This document shows, in pieces, positions 9,007 to 14,190 of a stretch of DNA of 64,000 nt; position 1 is the first letter of the stretch, and every line of letters begins with the position of its first letter. This DNA is from Flammeovirgaceae bacterium (lineage in GTDB: Bacteria > Bacteroidota > Bacteroidia > Cytophagales > Cyclobacteriaceae): contig JAHEZH010000004.1 in the NCBI GenBank assembly GCA_023251155.1, positions 15,306 through 79,305 of the forward strand, written 5' to 3'. Position numbers and translations under genes: made by a program. The notes beneath the pieces were generated by a model. The model worked only from the letters and a program-made list of their open reading frames with translations, searched no databases and was not told where the DNA came from.

Positions 9007-10413
9007 TTAATCCACTTCCTTAAACCGCTCATCACCACACATCCGCACAATCTTCGGCACGAATGAACCCAGTACTTGTACCAGTTCTTTCTGCGCGTCC
9101 ATTACCTGGTGAATGTCCTTATAGGCCATCGGTGCTTCATCCAAACCTGAGCCAATCAACTCCACTCCCGCCTCTTTCAAAAACTGGTTCACGGTTGATG
9201 GTGCAATGGTTTCCTTTGCTTTGGTACGTGACATGGTTCTGCCGGCACCATGTGAAGCAGAGTTGATGGACGATGCCATTCCTTTACCCCGAACAATAAA
9301 TCCAGGCGTTGCCATCGACCCTGGAATAATACCCAGCACCCCTTTACCTGCAGGTGTAGCTCCTTTACGATGCACGATCACTTCATTGCCCTGCCCATCT
9401 TTTTCCTTCCATGCAAAGTTGTGATGGTTCTCAATCATGGCAATGGGATGGGCACGAAGTCCAATGGCCATACGCTCATGGATCTGGTGATGACAGGCAG
9501 ATGCATAATCACCGGCAAGGTTCATCGCCAGCCAGTACTCTTGTCCCGCTTCGGTATTGAGATCAAGCCATGCGAGATGCTTTGCTTCCTGCGGAAGTTG
9601 ACAGGTCTCCATGGCTACTTTGGTATAATGTGCCGCGATAGCCGCACCCATACCACGTGAACCCGAGTGCGAAAGTAAAGCCAGGTATTTTCCGGGCAGT
9701 ACATAGTACTCGTTCACTGCCGAAAGAATTTCAACTACACCAAACTCCACAAAGTGATTTCCACCACCGGAAGTACCGATCTGTTTCCAGGCACGGTCCT
9801 TCAGGTCTTTTACTACTTTGATATCATTGAACTCTGCGCGCTGAAAAATTACGTGATCTTTCGGATGCCTGAACACGGCTGTGCCAAACTGGGTGTTGTT
9901 GATCAGCATCTTTTTCAACTCCTCTTTCTTCTCGTCCAGCATCGTCACCGGCAAGTCATACAGCGTAAGGCACATACGGCAACCGATATCCACACCTACT
10001 CCGTAAGGTATAACTGCATTGTTGGTCGCTAACACTCCACCAATAGGAAGTCCGTATCCCTGATGTGCATCGGGCATCAATGCTCCTGCTACAGTTACCG
10101 GAAGTTTCATGGCGGTAGCCATCTGCTTCAGCGCACCTTCTTCAATGGCTTCGGCTCCGTAGATGGAATACGAGGGTGATTGTTTATTTAAAGCGATAAT
10201 AGTATCCGCTGGTTTTCGCAGCTCATTGATGAGGTCAGATAGTTTCTCTTCTGACGAAAAAACTTCCGGAGCAGTAATTATCCTTTGCAACCATACTATT
10301 TGCTCCTCTTTCGTAAGAGTTGCATAGTGTTTTTCAATCATCCGCAAGGCGATACCGATTGCTTTTCCCTCCGGGAAACCTATGCTCTTGAGGTCTGTTC
10401 CTGTTAGTTTCAT
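9007..10413 (-). CDS. rtcB: RtcB-type RNA ligase (first paralogue)
   Basis: GTP/Mn2+-dependent ligase joining 3'-phosphate or 2',3'-cyclic-phosphate ends to 5'-OH ends, as left by anticodon nucleases. Motifs in order: DAHQGYGLPIGG, GVGVDIGCRM with the metal Cys, GGGNHFVEFG, SHSGSRGMG, ENHHNFAW, HRKGATPAGKG and SASHGAGRTMSR, whose His is the guanylate acceptor in known RtcBs. The track starts at 10431, but the -7-like box lies at 10434-10445, which would place the mRNA start almost on that codon. The internal ATG at 10413 (MKLTGTDLK) leaves a normal leader. No archease gene is seen. Transcribed from the conserved island promoter. Confidence 0.95.
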   Translation of the reverse strand: MKLTGTDLKSIGFPEGKAIGIALRMIEKHYATLTKEEQIVWLQRIITAPEVFSSEEKLSDLINELRKPADTIIALNKQSPSYSIYGAEAIEEGALKQMATAMKLPVTVAGALMPDAHQGYGLPIGGVLATNNAVIPYGVGVDIGCRMCLTLYDLPVTMLDEKKEELKKMLINNTQFGTAVFRHPKDHVIFQRAEFNDIKVVKDLKDRAWKQIGTSGGGNHFVEFGVVEILSAVNEYYVLPGKYLALLSHSGSRGMGAAIAAHYTKVAMETCQLPQEAKHLAWLDLNTEAGQEYWLAMNLAGDYASACHHQIHERMAIGLRAHPIAMIENHHNFAWKEKDGQGNEVIVHRKGATPAGKGVLGIIPGSMATPGFIVRGKGMASSINSASHGAGRTMSRTKAKETIAPSTVNQFLKEAGVELIGSGLDEAPMAYKDIHQVMDAQKELVQVLGSFVPKIVRMCGDERFKEVD

Positions 10414-10433
10414 TTCTTTTGTTATTAACATAC

Positions 10434-10476
10434 TTCAAAGGTGAGGCATGACCGCGCAGTCTTTTTGCGTAGTCAA
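10434..10476 (-). promoter_or_regulatory. Island promoter/operator copy 1 (rtcB)
   Basis: Plus-strand order TTCAAAGGTGA, 7 variable bases, CCGCGCAGTC, TTTTTGCGTAG. Two further copies at 13043 and 15734 have the same spacing; the 11-base block is invariant and the 21-base block differs at one position. On the minus strand it reads as an upstream operator with imperfect inverted repeat CTACGC/GCGCAG followed by a CACCTTTGA -7-like box just before rtcB. Confidence 0.75.
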
Positions 10477-10498
10477 CATAATGTAAAAATAAATCCTA

Positions 10499-11026
10499 TT
10501 AAAGGATAGGGATTTTTAGTCCCATTTTTTTCATTTCCAACAGTGCTTCGGCATTTCCCAGTGCATCGTTCACTGGATTATGGTCATGCTTTGTTTTACG
10601 AAGTAACTTTTTCCATTCATGTGTTCGTGATGTATCCAGTTTCATACCGCAATACAAATCACTTATCCTTCGTCCGCTAAACCCAAAAGGATTTTCTTTC
10701 AGGTAAAAGTGAAAATAATAGTTAATCCACTGCCAGTCAAAGGCTACATTATCACTAATGAAAACAGGTTTACCTAGTGAACTCACCTTGATCCATTGAC
10801 GAAACTCTTGCATTACTTTTAATGGTCCGTCAAAGTTCTCATGCTGTTGACGCGAGAATCCACTTACAGCAAGTACCTCTGGTATCCAGAATGGAGATAC
10901 TGGCTTTACCTTCCCATAAAAAGTTTTGTCTAATGTGCTGTCCAAGATAACCGCGCCAAAACTTATCATTGAATATTGATGCGGTATCGGACCATCCGAT
11001 TCAACATCTACTACTACATAACTCAT
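10499..11026 (-). CDS. DEDDh-family 3'-5' exonuclease
   Basis: The 175-aa protein is a bare DnaQ-like exonuclease: DVESDGP at residues 7-13 carries the first acidic pair, ISDNVAFDW near 90 the third, and HDHNPVNDA near 148 the His and last Asp. Its size and solo domain resemble RNase T and oligoribonuclease, which trim tRNA 3' ends and short RNAs. Placed between the slipin/tRNA-like gene and rtcB, a role in trimming damaged RNA 3' ends is likely (inference). It is not a polymerase proofreading subunit by context. Confidence 0.85.
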   Translation of the reverse strand: MSYVVVDVESDGPIPHQYSMISFGAVILDSTLDKTFYGKVKPVSPFWIPEVLAVSGFSRQQHENFDGPLKVMQEFRQWIKVSSLGKPVFISDNVAFDWQWINYYFHFYLKENPFGFSGRRISDLYCGMKLDTSRTHEWKKLLRKTKHDHNPVNDALGNAEALLEMKKMGLKIPIL

Positions 11027-11080
11027 TTTTAGTCTACTAAAAGTTTAATATCTATGTTATCTGATGATAACAACTATAAG

Positions 11081-11153
11081 TACCGAAGGAGAGATTCGAA
11101 CTCTCAAAATCTGGTTTCTAAGACCAGCACGTATCCCGTTCCGTCACTTCGGC
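11081..11153 (-). tRNA. Atypical tRNA-Leu(UAG)-like gene with a short variable loop
   Basis: A 73-nt cloverleaf: acceptor GCCGAAG/CTTCGGT (7 bp, first pair G-U), a D-arm with a GG-containing loop, a 5-bp anticodon stem with loop CTTAGAA (anticodon UAG), a 5-nt variable loop ATTTT, a T-arm with 5-bp stem and loop TTCGAAT, and A73. CCA is not encoded. Bacterial leucine tRNAs carry a long variable arm, which is missing here, so decoding by LeuRS-charged tRNA is doubtful. It lies between the exonuclease and slipin genes inside the repair island and may be a decoy or substrate RNA rather than a working tRNA. Confidence 0.75.
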
Positions 11154-11206
11154 GAAATTTTAATCAACTGCTCCTCTACTAATTCAATTGTAAAGGAGCA
11201 GAAGAC

Positions 11207-12304
11207 TTACTTTCGAGGCACAAAGATTTCCTTCAATTGATCGATGATCTGCGTTCCTCCTGATAAAGAAATGGTGTTGATCTTATCCGCAATCTTCTCC
11301 ACATATTCCATCTCCTTCAGTTTAAACAGCATTGCATTCTCTTCCATCAGTTTGGCCGTATTCAGCAAACTTCTTGTTGAAGCTGTTTCTTCCCTCCTCA
11401 TGATTACATTGGCTTCTGCTTTCTTCTGAGCAATCAACACCTGGTTCATGATCTCCTTCATTTCACCAGGAAGGATAATGTCTCTCATACCGCAATCGCG
11501 AAGCTCAACGCCAAGCACGGCTACTTTATCTCTTAAAGCGGACATAATATGGGTAGTCATCGATTCCTTTTTCTCCAGCAACTCATCCAGCGAAAGTGTA
11601 CCGATAAACTCTCTCAAGGCCAATTGAATCAAAATATACAGTTGCTTTTCATAATCCTTGTTCTCAATCACCGCCCTGATGATATCAGTGACTTTATATT
11701 GAGCATAAAAATTAATCCGCAACGCTGCTTTATCTCTGGTTAAAATTTCCTGTCCGGAAACCTCAAGTTGCAATTGTCTCAGATCAACCTTTGTTACAGA
11801 TACATCTTTCGCATTCTTCCAAAAATAATATTCGCCAGGTTCTAAAATCCGATCCAGCTTATTATCCACAAACAGAATTCCTTTTTCAAATGAATCTACT
11901 TTACACACCCGAATGAAGGGAACTAATTCTTTTCGTTTCATTGAGTCAAGATCGATGCTTTCAGTAATTTCCACTTTTCTCAAATCTGCTCGGACGAAAG
12001 TATAATCAATTACACCTTTCCAGTAAGCATACCTTCCTGCAGTCAATACATTCTTAAAGTTGCCGTTCTCATACAGCAATACAATTTCATGATCCTTTAC
12101 TTCCACTACAGTAAGCATATCAGCCAATTCTTTATCTTTCAAAAGAATAGTCAGCTCAATGGCTGAATGAAAAGGTTTGGTCATGTCATATTCATAAACA
12201 TCTTCACTCAGTAACCAATAGACACCGGCAGTAATCACTCTTTTGTAATCACCATTTTTAAAAACCAGCCCGACTTTACCATTGTTAATTCTAACTCTTT
12301 TCAT
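11207..12304 (-). CDS. Slipin-like SPFH/Band-7 protein
   Basis: A 365-aa protein with an SPFH domain in its second half (about 170-300: LRQLQLEVSGQEILT, YKVTDIIRAV, LREFIGTL, then a charged helix rich in QKKAEANVIMRREE). The first 160 residues hold repeated short beta modules such as GLVFKNGDYKRVITAG and IVLLYENGNFKNVLTAG. There is no clear N-terminal membrane anchor, unusual for slipins. SPFH proteins oligomerise into ring scaffolds. Slipins are reported in RtcB/Ro60 repair loci, so a scaffold for the repair complex is plausible but not shown. Confidence 0.85.
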   Translation of the reverse strand: MKRVRINNGKVGLVFKNGDYKRVITAGVYWLLSEDVYEYDMTKPFHSAIELTILLKDKELADMLTVVEVKDHEIVLLYENGNFKNVLTAGRYAYWKGVIDYTFVRADLRKVEITESIDLDSMKRKELVPFIRVCKVDSFEKGILFVDNKLDRILEPGEYYFWKNAKDVSVTKVDLRQLQLEVSGQEILTRDKAALRINFYAQYKVTDIIRAVIENKDYEKQLYILIQLALREFIGTLSLDELLEKKESMTTHIMSALRDKVAVLGVELRDCGMRDIILPGEMKEIMNQVLIAQKKAEANVIMRREETASTRSLLNTAKLMEENAMLFKLKEMEYVEKIADKINTISLSGGTQIIDQLKEIFVPRK

Positions 12305-12674
12305 TTCACTCTTATTTTTAAATTATTAACTATCGCTTCTACCAATTTTCATCAGTAGTCAACTTCAAAAAAAGAAAGTAGTCAGCTGCACATCATCTTT
12401 AGCAAACGGAAGCATTGTTAAGTTCAATTCACCTGGCTTAGTTCTTCGAAAAAACGCTGAACCAGAATACAGATTCAATCTGCATTTCACTTCAGGCATA
12501 TCTTGCAAAGAAGTAAGTTGATTTACTGAACGGTATCTCAACACTTACTTAGTCTTCAGAAGACTGACTCTACTTGTTCATCTCCATTCCCCGAAGGCGA
12601 TGGCATGAACTAATAAGCCGGATCTGCCTCCAACCACTTTCAACATGGATGATCATTTTTAAAGAAGTGACCAA
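12305..12674 (-). other. Non-coding, hairpin-rich end of the second RNA array
   Basis: No coding frame is credible. Strong local structures are present: 12576-12610 folds as GTTCAT...ATGAAC enclosing CCAT/ATGG and a CC-TTCG-GG cap; 12511-12550 pairs AAGTAAGT.TTGA with TCAACTTACTT; 12548-12570 is an inverted repeat AGTCTTC/GAAGACT. It lies between the tRNA-like modules and the slipin start, so it is either further array RNA or a structured slipin leader. I could not fit the 7 x 9 loop signature here. Confidence 0.45.
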
Positions 12675-12721
12675 CTTCTCCAACCAAAGGCTCCTTTAAA
12701 GGGAGTGGGGATTCGAACCCC
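12675..12721 (-). ncRNA. Permuted tRNA-like module (second array, distal)
   Basis: In transcript order: T-arm GGGG-TTCGAAT-CCCC, a closed hairpin CTCC-CTTTAAA-GGAG where the acceptor stem should be, then a D-arm-like stem-loop CTTT-GGTTGGA-GAAG with the GG pair. No CCA end and no anticodon arm between the arms. The T-before-D order is the YrlA arrangement. The T-arm could instead be read with the D-arm just upstream (12730-12745) as one short tRNA lacking an anticodon arm. Confidence 0.5.
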
Positions 12722-12729
12722 GCTTTGTT

Positions 12730-12779
12730 GCTCTACCAGTTGAGCTACCCGCTATTAACGGAGAGGGATTTGAACCCTC
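12730..12779 (-). ncRNA. Permuted tRNA-like module (second array, proximal)
   Basis: T-arm GAGGG-TTCAAAT-CCCTC, then TCCGTTA-A-TAGCGGG, then TA and D-arm GCTC-AACTGGTA-GAGC. The two 7-mers pair fully as an acceptor stem (five Watson-Crick and two G-U, though the hairpin turn must open a few pairs). The 3' half therefore precedes the 5' half and the acceptor is capped instead of ending in CCA, as in the tRNA-mimic domain of YrlA RNAs. Confidence 0.6.
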
Positions 12780-12982
12780 AACACACAAATTGAGAAAAAT
12801 AACATCGGGCGAAGCAGCATATTATTGCGCATGGCACAACAACACTACAGAGCCATACAGAAACTCTTATCAGGTCTTCTGCCTTATGTTTTCTTCCGCT
12901 CTAACCGGTCATTGACCAGGTTAAAGATTTTCTTTCCGTTCCATTACGGAAAATAGTTTCAATGAACTTTATTCTATCAAAA
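12780..12982 (-). other. Leader part of the second RNA array
   Basis: No ORF. In transcript order it holds an inverted repeat TTTCCGT/ACGGAAA, a GGTCAATGACC palindrome followed by GGTTAGAGCGG that resembles a decayed D-arm, and a TGCCATG...TGCTTCG string similar to but not matching the TGYCGTA-N9-TACTTC signature of the first array. Probably degenerate or divergent Y-like RNA. Confidence 0.35.
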
Positions 12983-13008
12983 CCTCTCCTTCACTATTGA
13001 AGGAGAGG
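12983..13008 (-). terminator. Perfect 11-bp hairpin with T-tract at the head of the second RNA array
   Basis: CCTCTCCTTCA/TGAAGGAGAGG with a 4-nt loop, followed on the minus strand by TTTTGATAG. It closely resembles the hairpin after the Ro60 stop (14159-14183), although here only about 35 bases separate it from the promoter element at 13043. Terminator, attenuator or processing site. Confidence 0.6.
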
Positions 13009-13042
13009 GCTGCTTTTGTTTTGTATCAATCGTTATTGATGA

Positions 13043-13085
13043 TTCAAAGGTGAAAGGCTACTGCGCAGTCTTTTTGCGTAGAGAA
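13043..13085 (-). promoter_or_regulatory. Island promoter/operator copy 2 (second RNA array, no protein gene)
   Basis: Same 43-base layout as copies at 10434 and 15734. It differs from the Ro60 copy at only five positions, three of them inside the variable spacer. The downstream bases TTTGAATCATCAAT are shared with the Ro60 copy as well, so the leader is also duplicated. On the minus strand it drives only non-coding RNA. Confidence 0.75.
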
Positions 13086-13123
13086 ATTTATTTCCACAAA
13101 ATTTCATCTTCAAGCTCAGTAAA

Positions 13124-13199
13124 GAGGAAATAGAAAAGACTAGAACTTTCCATCATCTGGTTCGTAGCCAGGGGATTTTCCAATTAATCGATGTTTCCT
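13124..13199 (-). ncRNA. Degenerate tRNA-Arg(ACG)-like RNA
   Basis: A 76-nt cloverleaf-like unit in normal order: acceptor AGGAAAC/ATTTCCT (6 of 7 pairs), D-arm GATT-AATTGGAA-AATC, anticodon arm CTGG-CTACGAA-CCAG with U33 and anticodon ACG, T-arm GAAAG-TTCTAGT-CTTTT with a TTCnAnT loop. There are 1-2 extra bases at the arm junctions, a weak A/U-rich T-stem and no CCA. Unlikely to be a normal decoding tRNA. Confidence 0.55.
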
Positions 13200-13206
13200 G
13201 ATGTTA

Positions 13207-13359
13207 AAAAATCAAGGCAAAAGACGAACAGCCAACAATGTGCTCTAACCAACTGAGCTACATCCATATTCGGTATTTCCGATACAGGAAGGCGGGACTC
13301 GAACCCGCGACCGCACGATCCTAATTCGAAGTAACGCTATTCTACGGCACTTGAATTTT
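13207..13359 (-). ncRNA. Y-RNA-like element 5 with YrlA-type permuted tRNA domain
   Basis: Ends pair as TTCAAG-type helix 1 (TCAAG/CTTGA plus A/T pairs). Helix 2 is GAATAGC/GCTGTTC (7 bp, one G-U). Between them lies TGCCGTA opposite GTCTTTTGC (7 x 9 loop). Inside sits T-arm GCGGG-TTCGAGT-CCCGC (13292-13308), a 31-nt hairpin capped by TATCGG-AAATA-CCGAATA, and D-arm GCTC-AGTTGGTTA-GAGC (13242-13258). The stem in the anticodon position (CATTG against TCGTG, 4 of 5 pairs) leads to the outer helices, matching the YrlA plan. Confidence 0.72.
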
Positions 13360-13365
13360 CTTTTT

Positions 13366-13509
13366 AAAAACGAATGAGCAAAGAGCGTTAAGAGTTTTAT
13401 TGTTGCTCTACCAGGCTGAGCTACCTCAAACTTGCGCTCAAGAGTGGGATTTGAACCCACGACACACCGTTACCGAAGTAGCTCTTATCTACGGCATCGT
13501 TTCGTTTAT
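13366..13509 (-). ncRNA. Y-RNA-like element 4 with YrlA-type permuted tRNA domain
   Basis: Helix 1 AAACGAA/TTCGTTT plus GA/TC; loop TGCCGTA opposite GCTCTTTGC; helix 2 GATAAGAG/CTCTTAAC (7 of 8). The inner domain has T-arm GTGGG-TTCAAAT-CCCAC (13444-13460), a 20-nt hairpin TCTTGAG-CGCAAG-TTTGAGG in the acceptor position (all pairs allowed, four G-U), and D-arm GCTC-AGCCTGGTA-GAGC (13405-13421). No CCA. Confidence 0.72.
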
Positions 13510-13607
13510 ATTTTAAGCCACTGATTGCACAGATAGAATCAGTGACTATCATTTTAAAAAAGAGGTGAACAATTAACTTTTAACTATTCACCATTAACTA
13601 AGTTAAA
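13510..13607 (-). other. Two hairpins between Y-like elements 3 and 4
   Basis: GGTGAA/TTCACC with an A/T-rich interior (about 13564-13592), followed on the minus strand by TCTTTTTT, looks like a terminator or processing signal after element 3. CACTGATT/AATCAGTG (about 13519-13544, 8 bp) precedes element 4. Confidence 0.5.
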
Positions 13608-13675
13608 AAAGGGCAAAAGACCATCAGAGGCTTTTAACGTGACAGGTTGAAGTAACTCTGGTGTACGGCACCTTT
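13608..13675 (-). ncRNA. Minimal Y-RNA-like element 3 without tRNA domain
   Basis: Only 68 nt. Helix 1 AAAGG/CCTTT, loop TGCCGTA opposite GTCTTTTGC, helix 2 CACCAGAG/CTCTGATG (7 of 8), and a short inner domain starting TTACTTC with no T- or D-arm. It keeps only the shared stem, which shows that the stem is the conserved part of the family. Confidence 0.68.
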
Positions 13676-13678
13676 CTA

Positions 13679-13780
13679 TGACGATGAAGCAATATTTGCA
13701 TAAAGTTCTGTGGATTCGAACCACTGGCCTTTCGACCATCAACCGATAGAAGTAGCTCTACACTACGGCATTCATCATCA
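13679..13780 (-). ncRNA. Y-RNA-like element 2
   Basis: Helix 1 TGATGATGAA/TTCATCGTCA (10 bp, one G-U); loop TGCCGTA opposite AAATATTGC; helix 2 GTGTAGAG/CTTTATGC (8 bp with three G-U). The inner domain holds a GGTC-GAAA-GGCC hairpin and a T-arm-like GTGG-TTCGAAT-CCAC but no D-arm. Confidence 0.7.
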
Positions 13781-13788
13781 CAATTATT

Positions 13789-13924
13789 AATAAGGAGTAA
13801 AATGCGAAATGAGAAAGTGGGCACTGCTATGCCGGGAATCGAACCCGGAACACTTTTCCATACGAGATGGATATGTGATTCCTCCCTTCGTGGCGAAGTA
13901 TCTCATTTCTACGACATCCTTATT
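13789..13924 (-). ncRNA. Y-RNA-like element 1
   Basis: The best-paired member: helix 1 AATAAGGA/TCCTTATT (8 of 8), loop TGTCGTA opposite GCATTTTAC, helix 2 GAAATGAGA/TCTCATTTC (9 of 9). The inner domain has CTTCG-CCA-CGAAG, CCAT/ATGG, a T-arm CCGGG-TTCGATT-CCCGG (13832-13848) and then GGCA-TAGCAG-TGCC, a closed hairpin in the acceptor place. No clear D-arm. Confidence 0.72.
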
Positions 13925-13944
13925 TTTTTCAAAGAACATTTTTG

Positions 13945-14148
13945 TGACCTTATCCGGATTCGAACCGAAATTCCCTCACGGGCAGTATGGCTCTAAATGC
14001 GCTTCCCTACTTTACTTCTTCAGAGCGGTATTTCGGTGCATCTGCAAATTCTATCCGTTATAGCGCGTAGCAGTAACGGAATCATCCATACACGCTGCGG
14101 AACGATCTGGACTTTTACCGCAGGCTTTTCCTTTTAAGCTATAAGGTC
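13945..14148 (-). ncRNA. Expanded tRNA-Leu(UAG)-like RNA with insertions
   Basis: First RNA after the Ro60 terminator. Ends pair as GACCTTAT/ATAAGGTC (8 bp) with A as discriminator. The 3' part reads like a class II tRNA-Leu: TTTAGAG loop (anticodon UAG), CCATAC, variable arm CCC-GTGA-GGG, T-arm TTCGG-TTCGAAT-CCGGA. The matching 5' strand GTATGG lies about 86 nt upstream, so the anticodon loop is interrupted. A further 31-nt hairpin CTGCGG/CCGCAG follows a D-arm-like GCTT-AAAAGGAA-AAGC. Total 204 nt. It may be a Y RNA built on a tRNA frame, or a tRNA with an unusual insertion. Confidence 0.5.
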
Positions 14149-14158
14149 TTTTCAAAAA

Positions 14159-14183
14159 CCTCCTCTTCCATCTGAAGAGGAGG
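14159..14183 (-). terminator. Terminator after Ro60
   Basis: CCTCCTCTTC/GAAGAGGAGG (10 bp, 5-nt loop) eight bases after the Ro60 stop, followed by TTTTTG on the minus strand. The RNA array begins ten bases further on, so read-through or processing would release the array. Confidence 0.75.
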
Positions 14184-14190
14184 GCATCAT

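Larger units (their letters stand above)
13328..13916 (-). repeat. Five-copy 22-nt signature TGYCGTA-N9-TACTTC
   Basis: On the plus strand as GAAGTA-N9-TACGRCA at 13328, 13475, 13649, 13749 and 13895, with constant internal spacing and irregular distances (100-174 bases) between copies. The N9 differs in each copy but matches a distal complement, so the repeat marks an RNA structure. It is not a direct DNA repeat array. Confidence 0.85.

Noticed and set aside
13041-13460. Ordinary tRNA genes with 5' halves joined to the next downstream 3' halves
   Set aside because: Acceptor strands do not pair in that order (for example TTTGAGG with CTTCCTG), while they do pair in the permuted order with the preceding T-arm.
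13245-13460. 71-aa and other ORFs inside the RNA array (13245-14063)
   Set aside because: They run through T-arms and helices of the RNA elements and have no protein-like composition.
13328-13916. Regularly repeated GAAGTA...TACGGCA strings as a CRISPR array
   Set aside because: Repeats are short and interrupted (N9), spacing varies from 100 to 174 bases, no cas genes, and the intervening sequence pairs as RNA.
13945-14148. Group I intron in a tRNA-Leu gene
   Set aside because: The insertion is about 86 nt, far below the size needed for the catalytic core, and no P7/P3 elements could be found.
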